64,000 nt of DNA from Paludisphaera borealis (lineage in GTDB: Bacteria; Planctomycetota; Planctomycetia; Isosphaerales; Isosphaeraceae). The position numbers and the translations under genes were made by a program. The notes under the pieces were generated by a model. The model was not told the origin of the DNA. It ran no database searches and saw only the letters and a list, made by a program, of their open reading frames with translations. Location of the stretch: assembly GCF_001956985.1 (NCBI RefSeq), contig NZ_CP019082.1, positions 6,820,001-6,884,000 of the forward strand, read 5' to 3'. Below are positions 7,231-15,561 of this stretch, piece after piece; within the stretch, counting starts at the first letter, position 1, and each line of letters opens with the position of its first letter.

Positions 7231-9504
7231 TCAACCGGCGGCCGGCGGCTTCGGCTTGTCGAGCAGACGGATCACCCGCGCCGCTTCGGTTTTCAGGAAC
7301 TCGATCTCCAGGAACGGATCGGCGGAGATCCGCTGGAACCGGACGCCGCCGTCGGCGTCGATCAGGAAGGTGCCGTGGAGCGGCTGGTCCTCGAAGTCGT
7401 CGAACGCCCCCCAACGACGGAAGTTTTCGAGCTTGGGGTCGGCCAGGATCGGCATGGGGAAAGAGACGTCGTCGGTGTTGTTCTTCAGTTCGCGGCAGCC
7501 TTTTTCTTCGTCGGTGCTGATCGCCAGCATCTCGATGTTCCGCTTCTTGAGCCCCTGGTACTCCTTGCCGAACAGTTGAAGCTGCTGCATGCAGTGGGCG
7601 CATTTGCCGCCGAGGAAAAACACCACGATCGTCGTCTTCCCCTTCAGGTCCGGGAGCGACCAGCTTTTGCCCGTCGTATCGACGCCCGCGAAGGGCAGGG
7701 CGGGGAAAGGCGACCAGACGAGCGGGCCGAGCGTGGCCAGGTCGATTCGGTCGACGGCCGACTCGTCGGCGCCCGACGACGGCGACGGTTCGGCGGGCTT
7801 CCAGGCGCCGTCGGACTTCCATCGGGCCACGATCGGTTCGAGACGCCGCAGTACGGGGAGGTCATGATCGGCGCGCGCGGTCAGGGGTTCGAGCCGGCGA
7901 TAAGCGTCCTGGGCGTCCTTGTCCTTATCGACGGCGTGGAGGACCTCGACGAGGGCCGCGAGCGGTGGGAGCTGGTCGGGGTTCTGGTCGACGGCCTTCC
8001 GCGCCACGGTCTCGGCGAAGCCGTAATTGCGGACCGAGAGATGGGCGCGGGCGAGCGATTCGCCGCGCATCGAGGAAGCACGGGCGAAGTGCTCGAAGGC
8101 CGGGGCGATCTCGCCCTTCGCCAGCGCGGCGCGGCCTTCAAGTTCGGCGAGGGCCGACTCGTACGGCTTCATGGCGTCGGCCGACTTCTCGGGGGCGGCC
8201 TTCGCCGCTTTCGACTCATCGGCCGCGATCTTCTTGAGGGCCCCGATCTGCTTGGCGAGGTTCGCCGAGTCGTTCCTGGCCGCGAAGGCCAGGCCCAGCG
8301 AATAGGCCTTCTCCTTGCGCTCGATCGGCACGTTCGACCAGTCGAGGGAGCCCGAGGCGTCGGCCGCGATCAAGTCGTCCCACAGTTCGTAGCGGGTAAG
8401 CAGCTCGGTCCATCGAATCCGCCCGCTGCGCTGGGCTGAGCCGCCGTCGTTGGGGCCGTTCTTCTCGGGGTCGCGCGGCTGCTCGACGAGGTTGCGGGCG
8501 ACGGCGATCGCGTCGTGAACGCGACCGATATGGCTGTCGCTGGTGCAGAGCCACTGGTTGTTGTGGGCGTAGTTGTGGATCTCGAACGGCATGACGCGCT
8601 CGCGGGCCATGTAGGCGTGGTCGACCCGGGCCGAGCTTTCCTGCTGATAGGCGGCGTCGGCGAACCGCTTCAGGTTCGTGTACGTGTGGCCGGGCATGTG
8701 CCAGGCGTGGGCGATCCCCGGCGCGGTCTTCGCGTACAGAGCCGCCGACCGCACGGCGCGGGTCGACTTGTTCGAGTCCCAGAGGTGGATGCGGTAGTGG
8801 TGCGCCCCGGGGTGCATGGGCTCGGCTTCGATGACGCGATCGATCAGGAAGTCGACGGCCTGGCGACTGCCGATGCCGTCCTTGTCGCTGTGCTGCCAGG
8901 TGGTCATCGCCAGCCAGGCGAGGGCGTTGAAGTCGTCGGGGAAGTCCTGGACGATCGTCTCAAGACCAGTCACGAGCCCCTGGCGACGATCCTTCTCCTT
9001 GCCTCCCTCGGCGTGGAAGGCTTCAAGGGCCTCGATGTAAAGCTGTTCGCGGCGGCCGATCTTGGCGGCTCGCTTGCGAGCCTCTTTCAGAAAGCCCTTG
9101 GCGCGACGGGCGTTGTTCACGTTGGCCATCGCCATGCCCCAGTAGGCCATGGCGCAGTCGGGGTCGAGGTTGGCGGCCTGACGGAACGACCGCTCGGCCT
9201 CGAAGTAGAAGAACGAGTGAAGCTGGCCGACGCCCTGATCGATGAACGCCTGGGCTTCCGGGCGGCTGGTCGTTACGCCGAACCGGACCTTGCCCATACC
9301 GAGCGTCAGGCTGGCCTGCCGGCGCGGGCCGTCGTTGAACGCCTCGCCGTGGACCGAATGCCCGGCCGCCGGGACGGCGGGGTTCGATTCCGAGGCCGAC
9401 GGCGTCGGCTTCGTGGGCTCGTCGGCCTTGGCGGGCGCATCCGACCAACACAACGATCCGGCGACGACCGCCGCCGCCGCAACCCAGCGCGGGAAATCAC
9501 GCAT
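7231..9504 (-). CDS. Exported TPR protein fused to a thioredoxin/AhpC-like domain
   Basis: 757 residues from ATG 9504 (MRDFPRWVAAAAVVAGSL, a signal peptide ending near APAKA); an in-frame start 23 codons upstream would bury it. Residues about 60-560 hold TPR-like helices (SFRQAANLDPDCAMAYWGMA; ERVMPFEIHNYAHNNQW). The last ~150 residues are an AhpC/TSA-thioredoxin fold with a redox pair in KCAHC (about 635-638) and the FLIDADG strand. Such proteins work outside the cytoplasm, probably as thiol oxidoreductases on bound partners; the partner is unknown. It sits between queE and the kinase gene, all minus strand. Confidence 0.82.
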   Translation of the reverse strand: MRDFPRWVAAAAVVAGSLCWSDAPAKADEPTKPTPSASESNPAVPAAGHSVHGEAFNDGPRRQASLTLGMGKVRFGVTTSRPEAQAFIDQGVGQLHSFFYFEAERSFRQAANLDPDCAMAYWGMAMANVNNARRAKGFLKEARKRAAKIGRREQLYIEALEAFHAEGGKEKDRRQGLVTGLETIVQDFPDDFNALAWLAMTTWQHSDKDGIGSRQAVDFLIDRVIEAEPMHPGAHHYRIHLWDSNKSTRAVRSAALYAKTAPGIAHAWHMPGHTYTNLKRFADAAYQQESSARVDHAYMARERVMPFEIHNYAHNNQWLCTSDSHIGRVHDAIAVARNLVEQPRDPEKNGPNDGGSAQRSGRIRWTELLTRYELWDDLIAADASGSLDWSNVPIERKEKAYSLGLAFAARNDSANLAKQIGALKKIAADESKAAKAAPEKSADAMKPYESALAELEGRAALAKGEIAPAFEHFARASSMRGESLARAHLSVRNYGFAETVARKAVDQNPDQLPPLAALVEVLHAVDKDKDAQDAYRRLEPLTARADHDLPVLRRLEPIVARWKSDGAWKPAEPSPSSGADESAVDRIDLATLGPLVWSPFPALPFAGVDTTGKSWSLPDLKGKTTIVVFFLGGKCAHCMQQLQLFGKEYQGLKKRNIEMLAISTDEEKGCRELKNNTDDVSFPMPILADPKLENFRRWGAFDDFEDQPLHGTFLIDADGGVRFQRISADPFLEIEFLKTEAARVIRLLDKPKPPAAG

Positions 9505-9621
9505 CGTCTTCTCCGAAGTTTCGTCAAGGGGAGGGCGGCAAGCGCAAGGGGGCTCGCCGGGCCGTATTGTCATCGATCAAGCCGCGCGATGCGAGCCTTT
9601 TCCCGGGACCGGGGGCCGGGG

Positions 9622-12600
9622 TCAGGGCCGCGACGCACGCCAGAACCGGATCGCTCCGACGTGATCGACCGAAGCGAGCGTGCGGCCGTCGGGGCTGAAC
9701 GCCACGCCGTTGACGCGCGCTTCGTGGCCGACGAGGCTGAGCATCTCGACGCCTTCGACGCAGTCCCAAATTCGAACAGACCGATCGATGCCGCCGGTCG
9801 CCAGCGAACGGCCGTCGGGTGAGAATGCGATCGAGTTGACGTCGCTGTGATGGCCCAGCAAGGTCGCTCGGGGCTTTCCCGAGGCGACGTCCCACAATTG
9901 GGTCGGCTCGCTGACGTATGCCGCCGCGAGCGTCGCGCCGTCGGGGCTGAACGCCATCCCGATCACCGACGGTCCGGCGGCGAAGCCCCGGCTCCGCAAT
10001 GTGGCGACGTCCCAAAAATCGATGCGTCCGTCGAGCGACGCCGAGGCCATCGTCCCGCCGTTCGGACTGAACGCCAGCGGCCAGACGGCGTCTCCGTGAC
10101 CGGAAAGAACGGCGATGGACAAGCCAGTTCGCGGGTTCCAGAGTCGGATGGTTCGATCATCGCCGGCGGAGGCCAAGATGCGGCCGTCGGGGCTGAACGC
10201 CACGGCGCGGACGAACCCGGTGTGCCCACTCAAAATGGTCCGCCCCCTTCTCCCGCGGACGTCCCAGAGCCGCACGGTCTTGTCGTGGCCGCCCGAGGCC
10301 AGGGTTTCGCCGTCGGGAGCCCAGGCGATCGTACCGACCAGGGACCGGTGCCCCCGAAGCGTCCCGCGCGGAACGCCCGAGTCGGGGTCCCAGAGGCGGA
10401 TCTCGTGGTCGTCGCCCGAGGTCGCCAGGATGCGGCCGTCGGGGCTGTAGGCGACCGACCACGCTTCCTTCGGGGCGTGCCCGACGAGCGACGGCGGCTC
10501 GACCGGCCGGTTCCACCGCCAGAGCCTGATCCGGCGGTCGACGGCCCCGAAGGCGAGCGTTGCGCCGTCGAGCAGGTACGTCATGGCCGTGACCGGGACG
10601 GGGAGGCCGAAGTGGTACGCCGCGCGCTCGCGCTTGCCGGCGGAATCGATCAGGAATGCGCTCGGTCGTAAACTTCCCCAGCGGGCCAGTTGCCCTGCTC
10701 CGGGAGCGTAGACGGCGTCGTGGTTGAGGGGGCTCATCGCTGCCGTCCGCTCGACGTCGAGCCCCAGGCTCGCCTTGACCGGCTCGAGCACTTCGAGAAT
10801 GCGGTCCACGGCCCGATCAACATCGGGATTCTTCGATAGGAAAAAGAGGACCTCTCGGACTCGACCTCGTTCCATCCTGCCGATCGCGATCCGCAGATTT
10901 TCGCGCGCGGCCACGACTTCGAATGTTCCGTCGTCGAGGCCGAGGACGGCGAATCGACCGTCCGACGTGAACGCGAGCCCCGGTTCCCCACGACCGGTCG
11001 TCTCGAAGCCCGATTCGTCGGGGGTCGCTACGGTCGCGGCCGGCCTGGCCTCGAGCAGGTCGACGACGGCCTTGAGGCGGAGTCCCACCCGCGCCGCGTC
11101 GGCCGCGACCGGCCGGGAGTCTCCCGTCTCGACGTCCCAGCACAACCGCCGTCTCGGGTCGTTAAGGGGCGCCTCCTGGATGGCGGACAACGTGGAACCG
11201 TCAACCGAGAACCAGATGCGATGGCAGGTCCCGCGAGCGCCGGCGAGTCGCCGTTTGAGTTTCCCGGTCGCGACGTCCCAGAGCGCGACGCGGCCCGTGA
11301 AGCCCCGACGGCTCGAAGCCAAGGTTCGGCCGTCGGGGCTGAAGGCGAGGCCGATCACGCGGCCGCCGAGTCCGGACGCGAGTACGCGGCAAGTCCCCGC
11401 GCTCAGGTCCCACAACCTGATCTCTCCCGGGTCGTCGCCCGAGGCGAGGGTGCGGCCGTCCGGGGAAGCGGCCAGGAACTCGACCGAAGCCTGATGGCCC
11501 TTCAACACCTGAAGCTCGTCACCCACGCGCCGGCTCAAGTAATCCCAGGCGAACCCGCGCGCGCCAGGGGGTCCCAGTTCGAGCGCGGAGGCGTCGAGCA
11601 GCCGATCAGCCAACTCCAGTTGCTCGGCGTCGACCGCCTGTTGCGCCTGGCGGACTTGAGAGGTCGCCATGTGGCGACGGGTCTGACGTTCACGGTCGTC
11701 CGCCAGCCGCTTCTGGGCGATCGCCTCTTGCTCGTTGCTTCGCGCCAGGACCAGGGCCTCGCCAAGCTCCAGGTTCTTTGCCGAGAGGGCCGCGTTGTAG
11801 CGATTCAGCCCCGCGAAGCCCAAAGCGAGGCCCACGGCCGCCAGCACGATGAACGCGGCCGCCGCCGGCCGCCGCTGGCTCCATTTCCAGGCGCGGTCCC
11901 AGATCGAGGCCGGTCGCGCCTGGATGGGGCGGTTCTCGAGGAAGCCTTCGAGGTCGTCGGCCAGCGCCCCGGCGCTTGCGTAGCGGCGAAGCGGCTGCTT
12001 CGCCAGACTTTCGAGGCAGATCGTTTCCAGGTCGCGCGGGACGTTCGGGCGCAAGCGACGCGGCGGCTGCGGGTCTTCGGTCACGACCTTGCGGATCGTG
12101 TCCAGGCTGCTCTTGCCCCGAAACGGAGGCCGTCCCGCGAGCAACTCATAGAGGATCGCCCCCAGGCCGTAGACGTCGGTCGCCCGGCTGATCCCCTCTC
12201 TCCTCCCCTCCGCCTGCTCGGGCGCCATGTACGAGGGCGATCCCGCGGCGACCACCGTGCGCGAGTCGTCCCCCTCGGCGTCGAGCAGGCGGGACAGGCC
12301 GAAGTCGCAGATCCGGGGAACGAAGGGGAGCGACGTCCGGCCCGACAGGTCGGCTTCGGCGGGTGCCTCGCCGTCGCGATCGGCGTCCTGAAGCAGCACG
12401 TTGCCCGGCTTGAGGTCGAGGTGGAGGATTCCGCGCTGGTGGACGTGGTCGATCGCCCGGGCCAGGACCATCACCAGCCGGGCCGCGAACCGGGGGTGGA
12501 CCGGCTCCCCCCGCCGCGCCAGCCAGACGTCGAGACTGGGGCCTTCCACGTAAACCGAGGCGATGTAACGGATCGGACCGATCTCGCCGGTCTCCAGCAA

Positions 12601-13002
12601 GGGGACCAGATTGGGATGATCGAGTCGCGACGCCGCCTTCGCCTCGCGCAAGAACCGCGCCCACGACTCGCCGTGCGACAAGACCTCGACCCGGGGCACC
12701 TTGAGCGCGACCTTGCGACCGAGGATCGGATCTTCGGCCAGAAAGACGATCCCGAACCCGCCGCGGCCCAGCTCGCTGAGAATCCGGAACCGCCCGAACT
12801 GGTCGGTCCCTCCATCTCGATCCGGAGCCGGATTCAAACGGGGCCAGACGTGGTCGAGGAGGCCGAGACACGCCTGAAGGTCGCGGAATTCCGACGACGA
12901 CACGTCGTCCTCGACGATCTCCGAGAGCTTCTCTTCGCCCGGAACCGAGTCCTCCGGCAATGATTCCGACGATCGAAGCCCCGAGGGGTCAAGGGAGGAC
13001 AT
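9622..13002 (-). CDS. Transmembrane Ser/Thr protein kinase with C-terminal WD40 propeller
   Basis: 1126 residues. The kinase domain spans about 70-345: glycine loop LGRGGFGIV, ATP-binding Lys101 (VALKV), catalytic HLDLKPGN (194-201), DFG (233-235) and APE (260-262). The catalytic loop has Leu where most kinases have Arg (HRD). A membrane helix lies at about 378-399, then a charged coiled-coil segment to about 470. From 490 to the end come many WD40 repeats (AFSPDGRTLAS, IRLWD), probably two propellers. The sigma factor upstream overlaps it by 14 nt, so the two are co-expressed. Substrate unknown; sigma-factor control by phosphorylation is an attractive inference. Confidence 0.9.
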   Translation of the reverse strand: MSSLDPSGLRSSESLPEDSVPGEEKLSEIVEDDVSSSEFRDLQACLGLLDHVWPRLNPAPDRDGGTDQFGRFRILSELGRGGFGIVFLAEDPILGRKVALKVPRVEVLSHGESWARFLREAKAASRLDHPNLVPLLETGEIGPIRYIASVYVEGPSLDVWLARRGEPVHPRFAARLVMVLARAIDHVHQRGILHLDLKPGNVLLQDADRDGEAPAEADLSGRTSLPFVPRICDFGLSRLLDAEGDDSRTVVAAGSPSYMAPEQAEGRREGISRATDVYGLGAILYELLAGRPPFRGKSSLDTIRKVVTEDPQPPRRLRPNVPRDLETICLESLAKQPLRRYASAGALADDLEGFLENRPIQARPASIWDRAWKWSQRRPAAAAFIVLAAVGLALGFAGLNRYNAALSAKNLELGEALVLARSNEQEAIAQKRLADDRERQTRRHMATSQVRQAQQAVDAEQLELADRLLDASALELGPPGARGFAWDYLSRRVGDELQVLKGHQASVEFLAASPDGRTLASGDDPGEIRLWDLSAGTCRVLASGLGGRVIGLAFSPDGRTLASSRRGFTGRVALWDVATGKLKRRLAGARGTCHRIWFSVDGSTLSAIQEAPLNDPRRRLCWDVETGDSRPVAADAARVGLRLKAVVDLLEARPAATVATPDESGFETTGRGEPGLAFTSDGRFAVLGLDDGTFEVVAARENLRIAIGRMERGRVREVLFFLSKNPDVDRAVDRILEVLEPVKASLGLDVERTAAMSPLNHDAVYAPGAGQLARWGSLRPSAFLIDSAGKRERAAYHFGLPVPVTAMTYLLDGATLAFGAVDRRIRLWRWNRPVEPPSLVGHAPKEAWSVAYSPDGRILATSGDDHEIRLWDPDSGVPRGTLRGHRSLVGTIAWAPDGETLASGGHDKTVRLWDVRGRRGRTILSGHTGFVRAVAFSPDGRILASAGDDRTIRLWNPRTGLSIAVLSGHGDAVWPLAFSPNGGTMASASLDGRIDFWDVATLRSRGFAAGPSVIGMAFSPDGATLAAAYVSEPTQLWDVASGKPRATLLGHHSDVNSIAFSPDGRSLATGGIDRSVRIWDCVEGVEMLSLVGHEARVNGVAFSPDGRTLASVDHVGAIRFWRASRP

Positions 13003-13627
13003 GTGAGCCTCTCAACTCCCGGCGCAGGCCCTTGAGCGCCCGCTCCCAGTGCTTGCGCGCGGCCTCGGTCGAGACGCCGAGCCTTCGCCCGATCTCGTCG
13101 AACGGCAGGTGCTCGCGGTGATGCCAGAGGACGACCTCGCGATGATGCTCGGGCAGCCGAGCGACCGCCTCCAGAATCGCCTCTTCAAGCTCTCGGGTCG
13201 CCATCGAGGTGCTGGGCGACGGACTCTCCGCCGGCCACTCGCGTTCGGGCGTCTCCGCAAGCGCGACCTCGCGCTCCAGCCGGCGCTTGACCGTCGCCCG
13301 GTAATGGCGGCGGTGGTTGGCCAGACGATGAATCAGGATGCCACGCAGCCAGAGCCGCCATTCCAAGTCCGTCTTCCCTCGAAACGAACCAAGGTCGTGC
13401 TGGGCGTGCAAGAACGTCTCCTGCACCAGGTCCGATCCGCCGAGCTTCGTCCTCAGGTCGGGGTCCAGCTCTTCGTTGGCGACCAGGAGCAAGTAGGCGC
13501 GGAACGATTCGAGAGCTTTCCCCAGCGCCTCCGCGTCGCCGCGGCGGGCCGTCTCGATCCAGCAAGCCAATCCACCGGCGGCGGAATCGACGGCCGTGTT
13601 CCAAGTCATGCCTGCCGTGCCGTCCAT
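12989..13627 (-). CDS. ECF-type RNA polymerase sigma factor of a kinase operon
   Basis: 212 residues. Region 2 is seen in SDLVQETFLHAQHDLGSFRG and region 4 in RLPEHHREVVLWHHREHLPFDEIGRRLGVSTEAARK, a helix-turn-helix. It belongs to the extracytoplasmic-function sigma factors that planctomycetes encode next to large Ser/Thr kinases. The stop lies 14 nt inside the kinase gene. No anti-sigma gene is adjacent, so the kinase may be the regulator. A good sigma-70 promoter lies 42 nt upstream (13669-13698). ATG 13609 is an alternative start. Confidence 0.88.
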   Translation of the reverse strand: MDGTAGMTWNTAVDSAAGGLACWIETARRGDAEALGKALESFRAYLLLVANEELDPDLRTKLGGSDLVQETFLHAQHDLGSFRGKTDLEWRLWLRGILIHRLANHRRHYRATVKRRLEREVALAETPEREWPAESPSPSTSMATRELEEAILEAVARLPEHHREVVLWHHREHLPFDEIGRRLGVSTEAARKHWERALKGLRRELRGSHVLP

Positions 13628-13937
13628 GAGGTATGCCGATCCCCCGCGTCCGCCATGAGCTGAAGTGGATTATGTTTAACACTGATTGCGCCTGTCAATC
13701 ATGTGATGCGAAGAACCAACCTCACATCAGGGCTCCAAAAAATCGAAATCAACGCGTCCGGTTGGGAGTTTCCTGGTTCCTGGTGAAGCGGAGGGATGAT
13801 TGCATCGACCCGAAACGGTCGTATGATCGACCTCGCGACCACAGCCGAGAACCGCCGCCGTCGAAGGGATCGACGGGCAGAGCGAGTCCGGCGCGCTGGC
13901 TCGCTTCCCCTACTTCGACGATGGAGCCGTTGAGACG
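13628..13937. other. Divergent intergenic region between ECF sigma and GDSL esterase
   Basis: 310 bp, AT-richer than the surroundings around 13660-13760. It holds the minus-strand promoter at 13669-13698. No convincing open frame. Confidence 0.5.
13669..13698 (-). promoter_or_regulatory. Sigma-70-type promoter of the ECF-kinase operon
   Basis: On the minus strand TTGACA (13698-13693), 18-nt spacer, CATAAT (13674-13669), then 41 nt to ATG 13627. The match to -35 is perfect and to -10 five of six. Confidence 0.6.
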
Positions 13938-14903
13938 ATGACTCAGAACACACGTTCAAGGACGCCGTGGCGGACGATGATTCTTGTGGCCGCCCTGGCC
14001 GCGACCGGGCTGGGCGGTTCCGCTCACGCGGGGGGGATCACGGAGATCGTCGCGTTCGGCGACAGCCTCTCCGACGTCGGCAATACTTACCTCGCGATCA
14101 ACTATCCGTCTTCCCCCCCGTACTATCCCGGGGTCTATTCGAATGGGCCGAACTGGATTCAGCTCCTGGCGGGAAAGCTGGGCGTCGCGACCCCGACTCC
14201 CAGCCTCGCGCTGGGCACCGACTACGCCTGGGGAGGCGCGGAATCGGGTGCCGGCCTGTCGTTCATGGGGACGCCGAACCTCGGCCTCCAGGTCGACACG
14301 TTCCTCGCCTCGCACAACCCGAACGCCAGCCAATTGCTCACGGTGTGGGCGGGGGCGAACGACTTCTTGAACGCCGGCCAGACCGATCCCACGGTGGTCG
14401 TCGCCAACATCGCCGGCGCGATCTCGGCGCTGGCCGGCGCCGGGGGGACGCATTTCCTCGTGCCGAATTTGCCGCTGCTGGGCGAGCTTCCCGCGACGAA
14501 CGGGCTGCCGCAGCCGATGCGTGACGCCCTCGACGGGCTGACCTTGGCCTTCAACGGTCTGCTTCAGGCCGAGGTCTCCAATCTCTCGCAGACGCTCGGG
14601 GTCTCCATCACCTATCTGGACGTCAACGGCGAGTTCGGGAAGATCATCGCCGACCCGGCCGCCTTCGGCCTCACGAACGTCACCGATGCGGACCCCCGCT
14701 CGATCGGCGGGGCCGCCGACGGCCAAGCCCACCTGTTCTGGGACACCGTCCACCCGACGACGGTGGTCCACGAGGTCATCGCCCAGGCGGCGTTCAACGC
14801 CGTCGTCCCCGAGCCGTCGTCGTTCGCCTTGCTGGCGATCGCGGGCACCGGGCTCTCGGTGCATCTCGGCGTCGGCGCGGCGCGGCGTCGCAAGGCCGCC
14901 TGA
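13938..14903 (+). CDS. GDSL/SGNH-family esterase with PEP-CTERM sorting signal
   Basis: 321 residues. A signal peptide (about 1-31, ending SAHA) precedes the SGNH hydrolase fold: block I FGDSLSD, block III GAND and block V DTVHPT, giving the Ser-Asp-His catalytic residues. The C-terminus VVPEPSSFALLAIAG plus a terminal RRRK is a PEP-CTERM signal, recognised by an exosortase. The enzyme probably deacylates lipid or polysaccharide substrates outside the cell. No exosortase gene lies in the window, so processing would act in trans. Confidence 0.92.
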   Translation: MTQNTRSRTPWRTMILVAALAATGLGGSAHAGGITEIVAFGDSLSDVGNTYLAINYPSSPPYYPGVYSNGPNWIQLLAGKLGVATPTPSLALGTDYAWGGAESGAGLSFMGTPNLGLQVDTFLASHNPNASQLLTVWAGANDFLNAGQTDPTVVVANIAGAISALAGAGGTHFLVPNLPLLGELPATNGLPQPMRDALDGLTLAFNGLLQAEVSNLSQTLGVSITYLDVNGEFGKIIADPAAFGLTNVTDADPRSIGGAADGQAHLFWDTVHPTTVVHEVIAQAAFNAVVPEPSSFALLAIAGTGLSVHLGVGAARRRKAA

Positions 14904-14924
14904 CGTCGACCACTCACCGGCGAG

Positions 14925-14960
14925 ACGCCCCTCGGCGCGCGAAAAGCGGCCGGGGGGCGT
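14925..14960 (+). terminator. Strong G+C hairpin after the GDSL esterase
   Basis: Arms ACGCCCCTCGGC (14925-14936) and GCCGGGGGGCGT (14949-14960) pair with one wobble/mismatch; inner CGC/GCG close a GAAAA loop. It lies 22 nt after the stop. No U-tract follows, so it may act as a 3' stabilising hairpin rather than an intrinsic terminator. Confidence 0.4.
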
Positions 14961-15094
14961 GCGCGCGCCGAGCGTCCGAAGCGGGAACGCAACCCGGCCT
15001 CCCCTGGAATTCTCGCGCGTGACGCGTTATGAATAGTGTGGTGAGGTTTGCTCAAATTCGGAAGTTGAGGACGCATCGAGGGGAGTCGAGACCC

Positions 15095-15499
15095 ATGAGG
15101 ATCGCCTGCGCCTTGAGCTTGGTCGCTCTCGCGGCCCTTTTCGGGCCGTCCGCCGAGGCCCGCGCCCAGGCGGCCCGGCGAGGTCCCTATTACAGCCGCA
15201 CGGCGACCACCCGGGGACACGCGGGCATGGCCCCCGAACGGGGTGCCGGATCGCTTGAAACCACCGCGGCCGTCTCGGCCGCCAACTACGATCCGCTCCG
15301 TCCCTACTCGTCGCACCCTTCGGACGCGTCGACCCGATACTCGAGCGAGCCGCAGGTCGCGCCCATGCCGAGACCGCAACAACGCCCCATCGCGAGGAAC
15401 TACTATCCCACCGCCAGGATCGGCCAGAGCGCGAACCTGAACGTGGGCGCCGGCCGACGGCATTGCACTCCGTCACGCGCGGGATCGCTCGGTCGTTGA
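15095..15499 (+). CDS. Small exported protein, unknown function
   Basis: 134 residues from ATG 15095, with GGGGAG about 9 nt upstream. It begins with a signal peptide (MRIACALSLVALAALF, ending near AEARAQA). The mature part is rich in Pro, Tyr, Ser and Arg (RRGPYYSRTATTRG, NYDPLRPYSSHPS) and looks unstructured. No family recognised. An upstream in-frame start (15029) would hide the signal peptide. It precedes the GT4 gene by about 60 bp on the same strand. Confidence 0.6.
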   Translation: MRIACALSLVALAALFGPSAEARAQAARRGPYYSRTATTRGHAGMAPERGAGSLETTAAVSAANYDPLRPYSSHPSDASTRYSSEPQVAPMPRPQQRPIARNYYPTARIGQSANLNVGAGRRHCTPSRAGSLGR

Positions 15500-15561
15500 C
15501 CAAGGTCGACCGTTCTTGCTTTTTTCCAATCTCTCCGCAGAGGGTGATCTTTGATCCGCTT

